Shown here one piece after another: positions 25,985 to 39,069 of a stretch of 64,000 nt of DNA (positions are counted from its first letter, which is position 1; each line of letters begins with the position of its first letter). The stretch is from Effrenium voratum (taxonomy: Eukaryota > Sar > Dinophyceae > Suessiales > Symbiodiniaceae): assembly GCA_963377175.1 (NCBI GenBank), contig CAUJNA010001013.1:636379-700378 (forward strand), written 5' to 3'. The notes below the pieces were generated by a model, which worked only from the letters and a program-made list of their open reading frames with translations, made no database searches and had not been told where the DNA came from. The position numbers and the translations under genes are program-made.

Positions 25985-26625
25985 AAACCTTCTCAGGTGA
26001 GAAGCTGTTGCAAAGTTGAGGGTTCTTTGTGTCTCCCTAATTCTCCAAATGTGCAATACGCGGATCACCTGTGGGAGAGGCGCCCCAAAGGCGAATGCGC
26101 CAGGTTGAGTCAATCCGGGCTTAACCTTAGTCATCATAGCTCCTTCCGTAGCAACCTCTACAATGTTGGCGCGCACTTGGGGTGTACAAACAATAGTATG
26201 TTCACATTCTGCTTCTAATATATAGTCCACCCTCTCTTCGAACCGTCTGCCTCGCCTGGCGCATGTCACAGAAAAATATTCCTCGAAAGCCCCCCACCAG
26301 TCGTCGGTCAAAGCTCGACCCGTGCAAATACGCTGCAGGAAGTCCAGTTGAGGGGACGTTCCTCACAGTTCGAAGACATCTTGCATATTGGTAAAGGTTT
26401 GCTGCGCATGCTGGGCTTCTCGTGGAATGTTGCAGTGCGCCAAGTTCTCGTCGTCTTCTTCTTTCAGCGTATCGTCTATCAACGAAAGCTGCGCCGTGGG
26501 GCGTAACTGCAAGAAGTCACCCAGGAACACGACCGATGGCATGGCCAATCCTCGTGTACGTTTGTGGTACCATGCAGAAACACCAAAAAGGGTAGCCTCA
26601 AAATCAAAGGTCACCGAACCGATGT
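25985..26625 (-). pseudogene. PIF1-like helicase fragment with in-frame stop
   Basis: The minus-strand frame reads VVFLGDFLQLRPTAQLSL, which matches the GDFxQL motif of PIF1/Rrm3-family DNA helicases, then NMQDVFEL, a TGA codon, and in the same frame LDFLQRICTGRAL, which matches the stretch that follows the FELR motif in that family. The frame then stays open to about 25985. The stop falls where Arg is usual, so a single CGA to TGA change would explain it. A few residues also seem missing after the stop. The Walker A part is absent, so this is a truncated remnant. Many such genes in protists are retro-copies or Helitron-borne; which applies here is open. Confidence 0.6.
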
Positions 26626-26720
26626 TAAGTCGCATAAACATAATTCGGGGCTCGGGACTTGTCTCGAGCAGGCTTCCCCCCACCAAAAAACAGTTGGTAT
26701 TCTCAAAAGGAACCACCTAC

Positions 26721-26775
26721 CCTCCCGTCCACTAACATGGAACTTACCATAGGTTCCATGCTAGTGGACAGGAGG
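26721..26775. repeat. Inverted repeat, 23-bp arms, 9-bp loop
   Basis: Arms 26721-26743 and 26753-26775 are reverse complements with two mismatches, separated by TTACCATAG. It sits between the ABC fragment and the helicase fragment. It could be the end hairpin of a transposable element or a small MITE core. Confidence 0.8.
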
Positions 26776-27074
26776 AAACCAGAACTCCGTAGCTCCGAAA
26801 AGCTCCCCAGCCTAATTGGATATCCAGCTCCCTCTTCACACCGTCACAAACCTGTGTCCAAACTCCCTTTGCATCTCTACTCTTGGTATGGTAGCAAAAA
26901 ACGGTGTTTTTGCAGACCCCAGTAAAAATGAACAGAACCAAAAACTAAAAAACCAAACAACATGCCAATAACAGCGAAGTTTGATTTCAGGTTTGGTACC
27001 ATTTCGGGGGTTCCAAATCCCAAACAAACAAGGAGCCACCCAAAAGGAACGAATCCCCTGGCTGCCTCCTTTGA

Positions 27075-27235
27075 TCGAAGTACTTCGGGGCCCCCGGCCG
27101 TGGCCGCGGCTCCAGAGCCCCGCGATGGCCCGCAGCAAGGAGCTCTTCCCAGTGCCCGAGGGGCCCTCGATGAGCAGCGACTCCCCTGGAAGCTCACCGA
27201 GGAAGTTGGATCGGAACTTGGATCGGAATTCGCGG
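27075..27235 (-). pseudogene. ABC transporter ATPase fragment (Walker A)
   Basis: The minus-strand frame reads GELPGESLLIEGPSGTGKSS followed by LLRAIAGLWSRG. GPSGTGKSS is a canonical Walker A, and the trailing LLRAIAGLW is typical of ABC ATPases of the D-type (peroxisomal/BacA-like) group. Similarity stops on both sides: no Q-loop, signature or Walker B is visible within several hundred bases. It is therefore a lone exon or a captured fragment. It has the same polarity as the helicase fragment 450 bp downstream. Confidence 0.6.
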
Positions 27236-28021
27236 GTGGGTCTCTTTTTGCGGGTACCCTTGTCAGGGTTGGTCTAAATGGAAACCCGCAGGAAACAGCA
27301 CCAGGAGGGGGCCCCCCCTATTTGAAACAACCGGAAACGGGAAATGACCAATGGTTCTGAGAAACACAATTGTGAATGTCCAACGTGTTTGTGATGTCTT
27401 TTTGGAGGGCACGTTTTAGGCGTTCTTGAAGAAAACCAGAAAGGTTTGCTTGGAAGAGAACTCTTTGGAGGTCTTTGGGGATTCTTTCGGGGTTCTTTGG
27501 AGGTTTCTGAGTATCCTCTCAGGGTTGATAAGCCATATTAAGGCGAAACAAGGCTAAGCAAGGTCCCAACCATTGGGTCTCAGAGGGTCCCTGAGTTTGG
27601 GTCTGTGTTTTTGGGGTAACCGGTATCGCTTGTTTGGGAAGCCACAAGGACAACCAACAGCGAACTCGCACATTTTAGGGGTCATGAGTCATGTTGGTTG
27701 ACAAATCCTTTTGGTAACAATATGTAACAATCTAACCTTATTGGGAATTGTCTTTAAATGGGCTATGGATGGTGTCCTCAATCGAAGGCCCCGTATCACG
27801 TGCCCCAAATACAAACCTTGTAGGTCGGTGATCCCGGTAACGCAATGAATACCCGTGGATGTGACCAAAAACCCGGACTCCCCAGAACCAACACCTATAT
27901 AACCTGCTAAGCCGATAGGAAACGGACTACTCAAAACCGGTGCTCTGATATTGTCCGTTGCTGGAGGCCCGTTTTGATTACCCTAGCTGAAAGCAAACTC
28001 TGACCTCAGCCAAAACGAACC

Positions 28022-28050
28022 AGTATATATATATATACATACACACACAT
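28022..28050 (+). repeat. TA then CA dinucleotide run
   Basis: GTATATATATATATACATAC followed by ACACACA. The order resembles the left border of the 16-kb element, but no matching inverted repeat is seen nearby. Confidence 0.85.
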
Positions 28051-28194
28051 GGGATTGTCTTTTTTTGGAAGACCCCCAAAATGGTGCTCCTTTTAAACCA
28101 ACCCACATGGGGTTACCTAAAAAAGAAAATGACAAGGGTTGGACAGGCCGAGGTACTTTGGTAGCAATCCAGAGCTTCGTTTGGTAACATGTGT

Positions 28195-28390
28195 TCATCT
28201 TTTCTTGAGGCGACCCCAGCTTGCTTTAGCTGGGCATCCACCGTCGCTCATTCGCTCGTCCGGCCTTCCCGGAGGGTCAGGGAGATGTTGCTGAGCAAAG
28301 GCTCTTTGCTCAGCGGTGGGAACAGCGCCACCTTGCGACGCCCATCGCCAAAAATCGACCTCTGCTGTCCGGGCCACAAAACATTGGCCT
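28195..28390 (-). pseudogene. Coding-like GC island, unidentified
   Basis: Two minus frames are open: one with ARTAEVDFWRWASQGGAVPT, another with KVALFPPLSKEPLLSNISLT. The frame with EQRAFAQQHLPDPPGRPDER runs on to a TGA near 28195. Which frame was coding, if either, cannot be settled by eye. Confidence 0.25.
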
Positions 28391-28629
28391 CTCGGCCCGC
28401 TTGCATGAAACCGAAGAGAACTGTTTAAAATCCCTGCTTGGGTGTAAAAAGGTTCAATGTAGAGTAGAACTCACGTGAACTTGTTCACTGGGAATATTAA
28501 ACACTTCCTAAGCGAGCTGTCGTCCAAGTGGGTCTGCGTGTTCGCTATATGGCGTTTCCGGTTTGCAGGGGGGTTGAGTGAGGGCAAAGCCAACCACTTG
28601 TCTAAGTCCCAAAGCGTGAAAGGGCGGGG

Positions 28630-28757
28630 GGATCACTTCGGTCGCAGTTTTTGGATCACTTTGGTCGCAGCTGAAATCCACTCACTTTGGTCGTAGTTTG
28701 AGCATTTGCGGATCACTTCTGTCGCAATTTTTGGATCACTTCAGTCGCAGTGGAAGG
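28630..28757 (+). repeat. Short array of GGATCACTTCGGTCGCAG
   Basis: Five diverged copies, about 22-35 bp apart, with a third-base pattern of changes (CGG, TGG, CTG, CAG) before TCGCA. Confidence 0.8.
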
Positions 28758-28789
28758 TGGCTTTTTGAGCACTAACAACAGGACACACG

Positions 28790-29217
28790 CAAAGGTTGTT
28801 GCCTCTCAAACACCTAACAACAACACATGCCGCGTGGGGTGGGGTCGACAAGGATGTTGCCTCTCAAACACCTAACAACAAGACATGCCGGGCGGGGTGG
28901 GGTCGACAAGGATGTTGCCTCTCAAACACCTACCAGCAAGACATGCCGGGCGGGGTGGGGTCGACAAGGATGTTGCCTCTCAAACACCTAACAACAAGAC
29001 ATGCCGGGCGGGGTGGGGTCGACAAGGATGTTGCCTCTCAAACACTTAACAACAAGACATGCCGGGCGGGGTGGGGTCGACAAGGATGTTGCCTCTCAAA
29101 CACCTAACAACAAGACATGCCGGGCGGGGTGGGGTCGACAAGGATGTTGCCTCTCAAACACCTAACAACAAGACATGCCGGGTGGGGTGGGGTCAAGGAT
29201 GTTGCCTCTCAAACACC
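28790..29217 (+). repeat. 58-bp tandem array
   Basis: Seven to eight copies of a 58-bp unit that starts CTCAAACACCTAACAACAAG and includes GGGCGGGGTGGGGTCGACAA. The copies are nearly identical, so the array is young or homogenised. Confidence 0.95.
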
Positions 29218-29232
29218 ATAGTCAACGGCGAA

Positions 29233-29322
29233 GAAACTAGGACCGAAGCGAGTAAGGAAACTAGGACCGAAGCGAGATGAAAACTAGGACCGAAGCGAGC
29301 CAGCAACTAGGACCGAAGCGAA
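29233..29322 (+). repeat. Four copies of AACTAGGACCGAAGCGAG
   Basis: A conserved 17-18-bp core recurs at 21-25-bp spacing directly after the 58-bp array. Confidence 0.9.
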
Positions 29323-31767
29323 CCCGCGACCGCGTGAAAGCATACAAGTAAGGTGGAACTCTTCTTGGACCGGGTTGTGTGGATGATAGCAAACCCGGAT
29401 ACAACACTAACATGGGGTACTCTGCTTGGACTGATGCATGTTGTAGGAGCTAGACATAGTTAGACGTTGATCACTCGTTCAACTTGACTCAGCAGTGTTC
29501 TAAACCCGTGGCCGAAGAGAAACATGAAATCCCCTTCGCAAAGGCTTTCGCGCGGCTGTCGCGGCATGAGCCTTTCGGAAAGTCTTGAGGCCAACCAATC
29601 GCTTTCACGTGGCTTTCGTGAATCGACAAAAGGGTTTGAAGCTCGTTGTTGCTTTCACGGACACAGGCAAATTACCATTTTTTAGGCAAACAGCCCCTTG
29701 AACGAGTACATAAATGATAATCGCCTTGCCCGAACCCTTTCGTGGCCTGGGCTCACGATTGCTACTCTCAAATGTGGGGGTTTTAGAATGTCACTCAACT
29801 GCCTTTGACCGATTCCCTTAACGAAATGAAGGGCCTCCCGCCAAGAGGGGCTCTTTGACTTGGGCCGGCCCGTTTCCACAGGGAGTGTTTTCAAAGACAA
29901 GCCCTGCGCGTGTTCTTACCACCTTCATTAAGCGTCTGAGTTGAGTTGCCAAATCGACTTTGAAGTGTTTGACCTTTGCAAATAAGTAATATCGACTCAT
30001 ATCCCCATGTCCCCTCTTTTCCAACGGGTTCCTACAGATGCATGGTTCACTTGGGCGGATGGCGAGAGAATCACATGCAGGACTGGGTACATGGCGCTCA
30101 ACCGAAGCCTTAGGCAACCTTTCGCTTTTGGAGGGCAAGGTTTTCGGGATTTTAAAAGCAACCAAGCAGCAATAACCTTTGCTCACACCTGTGGAGAGAA
30201 ACCCCTGACATAAGCACAAGCTTGACATCTCCGTGCCAAATCAGCCTTCACCACCCTCTGAGGTCAAGGCCGAGCATAGTTGCAAGCGCACCGGGGTTGA
30301 CATCTTGGCCAAGAAGGAATGGGACATGGTCATGGCAAATGGTTGACCGGGCCAGCTTCCAGCTTCTGTAACGCCAAGGTGGTTAGTTCCTTGTAACTAC
30401 TCTATTTCTTTGACTAGGATTCCCCAAGGTACAGATTTCCGAAAACCCAAATCTCCCCACCCGTGTGGAGAATCTTGCAGACACCAAGTGCTATTAAGTA
30501 CTGGAGCCCAAACCCTTGACACAGAAGCGCAACCTTTGCCTCAAGTTAGTGTAGTCCCCAAGGATGATCACTTCGTCTCAAACAGAGATCATGAAGCGGA
30601 AAACGGGTATGCTTGGTTTGGTTGATGTTTAAGGGAAACTCTTGGAAACCACAGCCACCCCTGGAGGCCTCGGGATTCAACCACATTCAAAAACAAATTG
30701 AGCGAAAAGCCAGATGATTCGACTGATTCGTTGAACAAAAGATGACCACATGGGGTCCATGACCTCCACGTTCTCGGTTTGGCTCGTCCATAGCCCGCTT
30801 GGGGGGCATGACAGGGACTCACTTCTTGCTGCATTCGACCCTGTCACCTGCACTGGGAAACCAAAATTATGCAATACTAACTCTTTACTCTTGTTTGGCA
30901 TAGGCTGGCGGTTCGGAGCATACAAGGGGTCTCACCGCAAATGAGAAATTCAATGGGTCACGTGTCAACACGGAAGTCAACGGGGGCTTCCCCAGAAGGG
31001 AAGTCGTCTTGCAAAACCATCCTGGCTGCCATGATTGGAAGGAGGCTACCTGTGTGTCTTTTCTTTACTGGCACCTGGTGGTTTGTGGTTTGAAAGGAAA
31101 ACCAGAACAAAAATCACCGTTTTGAGAGTCCCGTCAACAAAGTCCCCATTCTTGCTTTTGTTGACACATTCCAAATTGTTCTTCAGGGAAGCCCATATTG
31201 CCTATAGGCTAAAGCTTGGTGCTCGCGGCGACTGAATTTGAACAAGCGGCTTAGCCGAAAGTCCAATGTTGTCACGAAAATGGCTCTTCCCAAACAAAGA
31301 TATTCTAATAATCAAACAACAAGACATGAGACGTTGAGGCAAACCATTAAATCAATTATTACCAGTTAACTATATTCTGAAACTCCATGTAACTATGACT
31401 CTGAAGCTATTTTTCTTAGTTGTAGGAAAAACTCGCCAAGTAAATTAAATTATCCATTTGAGGCGCCCCTTAAGTTTCCATGTGCTTTGCGGTTAGATTT
31501 GACAAGGCCGGAGAAGGAAGAGACCCTAGGAGGGAATACAGTGTTAAGATCGCATGATTTGGAGAGTCCTCTCACTTTCTGAGTGGACTGGTCACAAAAG
31601 GTCCGGAATTTCCCGCTGCCACTAAACTGATCTTCCCATGGAAGCACGTCTTCAATGACTTGCCCAAAGGACACCATCATCAAATGTGAATATGATTTGG
31701 AAACCCGCCCGAGTACGAGCTGAAGCAAGCGTCGACAAGGGAAACTAGGGTTTGTCTCCTGGTCCTC

Positions 31768-31845
31768 CCAAAACGGGCCTGGAAATAAAAGGTTAACCTT
31801 TTGGAATCTTCACCCAACATTGACCAAAAGCGGGAAAACACAAGG
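31768..31845 (+). repeat. Palindrome-core interspersed repeat, copy 5
   Basis: CCTGGAAATAAAAGGTTAAC then CTTTTGG and AAAAGCGGGAAAAC. The leader is identical to copy 4. Confidence 0.6.
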
Positions 31846-32926
31846 TGAAGAGTCAAAATGCCGATTTGCGTTGCACCAATGAGAACACGGACCATAGACT
31901 GTTCATTTTGATGTCTCTAGATTAAAGCATCACATTCTGCGTCCCAGCCAGGCAACTCAAAGGGATGAGGCTGGGTTCCGCTTCATTGATGGTAGACTCA
32001 TATCCGGCCGATTTTTCCAACTTCACCTGCTTAAAAAGTGTAACTCTAGTCAAGTGGAAAGGCTTGTGCTTGGGAAACGAGACTGGCAACAGTTTTCCGA
32101 TCTTAGACCCCGACACGGCAAGCTACGTATGGCAAATTGATTACTGAATTGCAGGGGCTGGATAATTACTGATAGTGAAGTACTGTATGGCTAAATTTGG
32201 TTCCAAAGTACCCAGACCCCCACTCTAGTTGGCGAAGGAGACGGCCCTTAGTCTTAAAATGTTAATTCTGTAAGACTCACTTCGTGAGTGGGTTGCTAGA
32301 AAATGTCCGATCTTTTCGTTTACCAGTATAATGGTCTTCCTAACATATGTCTAAAGTCCAGGAACTCACCAAGTCAGACAACGGTTACCCTCCCATCACC
32401 ATGGAACCCAGACTGCCCCAGGAACATGGTCGGACCCGTGGACTTCCATGACTAGCCAATATGTGTAAATCTGCCTGGTGTGTTTAAGACAAAAAGGCTC
32501 CCCTTGGAATTGGTTGGTAAGGGAAACCAACAGGAAACCAAAACCAAGTGGAATCCAGCAAGCCAACAAAAGGAGAAACAAGGTGCTGAACAATCAGAAG
32601 GATCTGCCCTATTTGGCAAGCAGCTCACCGATCCGTGGTGAAAACACATTTTTGACTGTGGCTCACTTGATAAATTCAATCCCCCAGCAGAAACCCAACT
32701 AAGTCTGGTCCAAGAAGCAATGGTGTTGATTGTGGCTCAACTGGGAAGGGGTTGTTGCTTGGATATGACTTTTGAGAGTCGTAACTACCTCACAAGTGGT
32801 TGGCGGACATGATTTCCCACCTAAATGATGTCCAACAAAGGGTTCACTGTATCAAATTGACACCCATTTGGGCATCTGTCAAAAATAGGGGGACCTTTCA
32901 AAATTGGGGCTTTCCCTTTAAACCCG

Positions 32927-33062
32927 CCCAAAAAGGGTACTGTCAAACAACTCAAAGCCATTTCCGTCATCGCTTTCCACTTGGGCCATCGCGTCCAATT
33001 CCTGAAGCACCAAGTCCTCGTCAACCTCGCTGGCCTGGGAACGCCAGCTGGGCTCAGTCAAA
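32927..33062 (-). pseudogene. Coding-like fragment, unidentified
   Basis: The minus frame reads LTEPSWRSQASEVDEDLVLQ then ELDAMAQVESDDGNGFEL, an acidic helical stretch with good codon balance. It could be an isolated exon; no neighbouring exon is found. Confidence 0.3.
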
Positions 33063-36000
33063 ATTACAGGTGGCTGAGTAGGGGTTCGAACCTTGGCTGT
33101 GTAGGGGCTCGAACAGCTGGCTGAATGCATGTTTTCCCCATGTAAAGGCTTCGCTTGAACTTCCGCCCCCTATGACAACCGGGAGTTGATTGATCTGGGC
33201 AACCCATGACAATTAAGTGACCAAAAAAGCGCGCAAGCAAGGAAGGAACCTTCATTACTTGTGGAGTCACCATCAGAATCCTTGTGAGGTTGCAATCTCA
33301 TATGCTTCTATTATGTGTGTTTCATATTCATATGGCAACCCAGGAGAAGCGAACAACCTGATTGTGCAGGGTTGTGGAAATAGCTGATACCAACGGTTAT
33401 CTTTGTATTCTGAGGAGGGGGACTCTCTTGGTATCGCAAAACTGTTTCTCTTCATGGCCTTCGTTTCCACAAACCATGGGCTGTGGGTTCCCATACTCAA
33501 ATGATTCCAAGCCGAACAAGTCATGTTCAGGTCATCAGACCTTGTGGGAACACGGCCTCAAAAGATGCCTCAAAGTCTTAGAAACCTAGGGAGCGAGAGA
33601 AGGAGTCAATCGAGCGGGAAGTAACACTACGCTGGCACCTGGCTTCCCTTGAGGAGACTGATCTTGAAGGCATTCAAGTGCAATCTGTTGGAAGGGTAAA
33701 GTCGGAACCTTCATTTTCCCTGATGCCACTTGTTATCGGGTCCCCTGGTTGCAATATTTTTGTTGTGTGGGAAATCAACATGTGAGGGGTCGCCCAAAAA
33801 TAGGGAGACTAATCTTTGCGGAGACAAACCAATCCAGCCGATGTTTAGAGAAATTGGTTGGGCATCACACTGATTATTTACTCACATGAGTGGAGTGGCC
33901 AAAAAGTAACCACGCGGTTTGTTTGCCACGAAGAGGTGTTCCCCAAGAAGAAAAAATGGGTGACCAAGTGAGTGGGTTCCAAAGAGTTCAACTAGATGCT
34001 ACACACATATGCGAGCGATCGGAACCGGTTTCTTAGAACCCGTACGGAGAAGTCCGGGAGGCGACCGTTCGGCCCCCAACTCGTTTTTCGCTCGTAAGAG
34101 GTGAACTGGAGGTCAAACAACCGGTTTGGGATTGGAAACACATGGTCATTGTAAGGGGGATTGCCTTGGTATCACATGGCCCTGAAGCCCCGTTTTTACA
34201 ACAATGGTTTTCGCAAAAGGAAAACTAAAGCCCATGAACTCGGGCAGTGAGAAACGTGAACAGAACTCAAGAAGCAGAAGCAGCCAAATTTAAACTGCCC
34301 AGGTTCTGCTCGGTGAGCGATACCAAAAAGTGCTTGATGCCCATGACTACTCAACCACTTTGAAGGGCGTTGCGTTCAAAGAAGCTGGCAAGGTCCTAAA
34401 GCATCGCCGCTGCTCCATGTGTTTAGTCTTCTCTACGGAACAATGGGATTGCAAATGGAATTCCAGGGGTCACCCCCTCCCCCCAAGTACATTCTGACGG
34501 GGGCATCCACAAATCCGCAATTTTCACAGAATGCCTCCAGTTTCCGTTCCATGGCAACGGCTTCATTTTCGTTTGCTACCCCAAGGAAGACTTAAACCCA
34601 GGGTTTCAACTTGGGAAATCAACAAATGCTGGGTTTAAGTGGGTGTCTGAATGCGAGGCTACCTTCTTCTTTTCCGGAAAACCAGAAGGACGACCGAAAT
34701 AGAGACACGCCCAAGCCTACCTCTTGGATTAATCAACGGAACGGGCGGGTTCCTCGGTTCCTGCCACCCGGAGCCTGAAGGCGACGCCTCGCCTGAGAGG
34801 AGTTCTCGAGATCCGATGTGCTCTCTGCATCCGAGGAGGCGCCGATGGTGGTGGTATCATCCTCCTTGTCTTGTCCCTGGCCAGGTCAATGGGAGTGTCT
34901 CTTTTGTTTGAGGGTACGCCCTTTGTTGGGGGTGTTAAAGAACAACAGAAGCAACACCACCACTTCGGGGTCGCTTAAACAGCACGCCCAAATGGCATGC
35001 GATTCAATTTTCCTAGGGGGACCGTGGTCAAACAATTGCAAAAATGAACAGCATGCGTGTTGCCTTGATGGGGCTTATAAAAGACGGGTTGGCTGAAACG
35101 GAAACCAAAAGGCAGAGCATGACGTTTGGCAGTGTCGCACAGCGATAAACCAATCGGTAGATTATACAAAACAGTTGTCCCGAAAAAAAAGGAAAAATAA
35201 AAAGGAAAAACACCACCATTGGAAGGCAATCCAGACACGTGTTCATGTGTTTCCCCTCTTTTTGTTATTATAATAATCTTTTTATTCCTTTCCGGTGGAC
35301 CAACTGGCGGCGAACTTTATGGCACCCTTGAAGGGTGCGGTGCAAGAAAGCCCAGGAAACTGAACCATCAAAGGACGTTTGGAAATGTTTGGAATAATAT
35401 GTTATAATGGAACTTGAGCTAGCTCTCTCCAAGAATGCACCTGCGCGTGATCTTTTAAGACGTGAACTGCAGGTCCGTGAAAAAGCTACGAACACGCAAA
35501 CACAACTTTGAACCCCTCAATGTTCACTTGAAGGGGGAGCAAGTTTACTTTCTTCTGGACGCGAAGGCTTCCTTCACACTGACTTGGATGTCACTTTGAT
35601 GGAGCGAGTCATCGACTGGATTCGCTTTGGATACGGCTTGAGCTGGTCCTGAATTGTAGCCGTACCCCGGTCGTTCATGGATCCTTCTCTCTGGAAAACG
35701 GAAACGTGGTGAAAATAGCCAGTTTCTGAAGAGAACGATGGGTGACAAGAATGGGGCATCAAAGCCTAAAGCCTTGGAACGATCCATTCCTTTTTCAGGA
35801 ACCTTTCTATTCTCCGAGAAGACTCCTCGGGACCAAACCGGCAATTGCTGACGTAAAAAGCGCAAACACTACTTTGGACGTTCTCGAGCTCTTCGCTTCC
35901 CGAGACGGATTTCATTGTTAGGGGGAGCAGTGTTCTCCTGAAACACTTTGTTGCGCCGACCTGCTCGCAAACCAAGAGTAGAAATGGCCCGCGATCTGAG

Positions 36001-38304
36001 CCTCAAGCTTGGTCTCAAAAAAACGAAGCGATAGCAGGTTGGAGTATTATGACTGCCGTTGTTTTTAATTTCATTTTGACCCCAAATGAATAAACCCTTC
36101 CCATTAATAAGGGGGGTGTTCCCTGCAACACTGGTGAATCCCCACTTCAAGGGGGTGCCCCCCGCCTTCATCAACCAGGGGTTTACAAATCCGGGGTGCC
36201 GACTTGCAGAACAGTGATCAGATTTGCACCGGTCACAGCTGCTGGGTCTTATTTGTGTATTATATATGGGTCTGTGTCTTTAAGGTTGTACCCCCAAAAA
36301 GGCTTTGGCGTTTCTTTCGGTTTTCCCTTTAAACAAAAAGAAAGGGGTGCCTTCAAAAAGAACAACCCAGCATAAAGCAAAACTGTTCTACAACACTTCG
36401 GAACAGATTTTCTTCTTCGAAGGGACGACCTGGAGAACGCCAACTCCCCTGGCTTAGGGCCTTTAACAAGGCCCTGAAGATATGCTTTGGGGAGGAAACG
36501 GAGGGAGAGGCGTACGAGAGGTTGGAGTCCTGTGACCCCTCAAGCCTCAAGGGGCCCAGAGGATAACCCCTGTGCTAGCCTGCACTGACTTGTCTCCAAC
36601 ATGAACAGATTGAAGGCCAAGAGCAACCAATTATTTAGGAACATGTTCACATCCCTTTGACACTTTGTCCATCCCCAGATTGATTACGGATGTGGTTCAA
36701 TCACGATTCAGGAAACTTTGGGAACACTCACATCTCCAACTGGGTATATGAAAGAGATGCTGCGGGCGGGGAAACCAGAGCCCCGCTCCATCCCGCAGGA
36801 AAGGTTGGGAGAGGAAGCATGTTAAATTACTCACTGGCGTCCGATTTCAAAGTATGGGCCTGCGTGTTTCGTCACCATAATTCACGAATTGGACATGAGG
36901 GGGTCACTGGAATTCCCAAAAGTTGCAGGGCTCCTGGATGGTGGATGCCCTAAATATTGCAAGTAAATCAAGCACACCCACTGACAAACAATGATAAACT
37001 ATGGTACGGGGAGGGGTTTCCTAGTTCCCTTACTCTCGCGTTACCCCCCCTTTTCCCGGTGAGCTCGTGAACTCAAGCACCCCAAATCCAAATGGGCGGC
37101 AACCCAAAACGCCTATGTATTGATCTGTCGGTTTTGAGGTTAACCTCCCCCCCGTTTTTGCCAGTTTAGCCACCAGAAGACTAGGTCGAACTATACCTAC
37201 TAAAATTGCCAATGCTGGGCGCTGCTCAGATGACTCCATTAAGGCGACATCCCATACGTGTGCAACCACGCCTCTCTCTCCGTAGCGTGAACCTCTTCAA
37301 GCGCATCCCACAGCTCCTCAACGCAGTCAAGGCTCCCTACACGGCTATGGAAGTCCCTTTGGACATCATTTACATGGTTGGATTCATGCCCTACAGTACC
37401 AGGAAAACCATAATTTGGTGGGGTCCCCATATTTGGTCACAAACCCATCCTGCCTAAACATCTCAAGAGGGTTCCTCTTGACTCAAGAGGAACCTCACCA
37501 AAGTTTGGTCCCAGATTAACGTTAAACCTGGCTTAAGAAGGACATAATCATAAGGATTGGGTGCTTCAACTCCCTGTTTAAGCCGTGGTTTAAACGCCTA
37601 TTGTCCGAACAACCTCCTTTTGGTTCAAGGGGCCTCCACCTCCCTCGTGGGACTTACCCTTTTGACTAGAGTCAATGGATATGAACCACTGCCCATCTCG
37701 CCCTTTCGCGGCCTTGTCTCCGTCAATTGAACAGGCCCTTTCGTCTTAAGGGAAAGCTTTCATAAAAACCAATATGCTTAGAATTTGGCTTGAACGACAA
37801 ATCTCAAAAGGAAAGCACTCATTTATAAGGTGCCGTATACTATTCGGAGAATATATCATTTTTTGGAGTGGGGGTCCCTGATTTGACAATCATCTGTAAA
37901 AACAAGTTTCCTGGTATGGACTCTCAATTTGCGGCGGAAAGTCCAGCAATTTGGCCTAAAGCAAAAGACCCACCTAAGTTATTTGCTATAAAAGGGCAAG
38001 CTAAGTAGATAACCCTTCTATTATTTGGGATAGGATTGAAAAGAACAGCTTTCCCCTCACTGGGAGCCACCCTGCGCCAAAACTAACTCTTCGTCATACT
38101 TGGCCTGCCACAAGGGCATCATGCTGCCTGTGCCCCTGGTTTTCTCTTTTCGCGGTGTCACTTCTGCTGGACCTTGAGTGGTAGCATCTTCTCATCTTTC
38201 TCTCGAAGGTTTTGGTCCATTTACTGAAAGGAAACAAACCTAGGATGGTTCACATCGGGGTCATTCACACTCATTCCCCACCTGTCGAACAAGCAAGTCC
38301 TCTG

Positions 38305-38328
38305 AATATATATATATATATATATATG
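38305..38328 (+). repeat. TA dinucleotide run
   Basis: About 12 AT units in otherwise unannotated sequence. Confidence 0.9.
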
Positions 38329-39069
38329 CATTTCGTCACCCCTTGGACAGAATTTTTGGTGGTGCTGATTTCTAATGCCCACCCACTTTGGAGGTTCTAG
38401 CCCCTGGCTGGTTTTGATTCGCTTGGTGGAGCAGCATCACATTTGGAGGCCCCAGCCCGTGTGTTGGCCGAGCGCTACTTCGATCCGGGGTCAACCATCG
38501 GGCCAGCCCGCGCCTGCACGCGCACCGACTCTGCGCCCAGAGAGGCGAAGGAGTCCAACTCCTCAGCAACCAAAATCCCCTGAAAGGAAGCCACTCGTTA
38601 ACTCTGATGCCCAGTGGCCATTGGGAAAAAAGGGCATCCTTTTCTGGTTGGTCGACTTTAAAGGGGGAACTCTTCCCCCAAAAACAGAAAACTTCGCTTC
38701 GAGCAATCCCTGCTCTCCACACTCACAAGCTTACGACCGTGAACACGGTTGTGTGAATTCAAGCATGGTTTTCGAGTGGCTTGAGGCCTATGACTGCTCA
38801 ACAAGCTTTGCATTGAGAGCCTTATCCACCTGTCTGTGTGTCAAACTCCACCTGTCTGCGAGCCGATCTCGAGAACTCAAACATGGGTTCCGTTAACAAA
38901 AGCCAACCCCCTTCCAAAAAGAAACCCGACGGGGATTAAACGAAGTTGCTTATTCACAACCCAAAGCAACACAAAAGCATCACCCTTTCCGAGCCTCAGG
39001 GTACACTCAAAACACGAAGGCACCAAGATGAAATGTAAACCCAACTGCTCGCCGGGCGGGACATTAAGC

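Larger units (their letters stand above)
29323..39069. other. No supported gene
   Basis: Nearly 10 kb with one palindrome-core repeat (31.77 kb) and a coding-like fragment (32.93-33.06 kb). GC-rich islands at 34.73-34.90, 37.20-37.38 and 38.46-38.56 kb are open in more than one frame and remain unidentified. Confidence 0.55.

Noticed and set aside
28790..29217. CRISPR-like array
   Set aside because: The 58-bp units are contiguous with no unique spacers; this is a tandem minisatellite.
33085..33120. B-box-like GGGGTTCGAACC with a nearby repeat
   Set aside because: No A-box at the right distance and no fold; probably chance or a short repeat.
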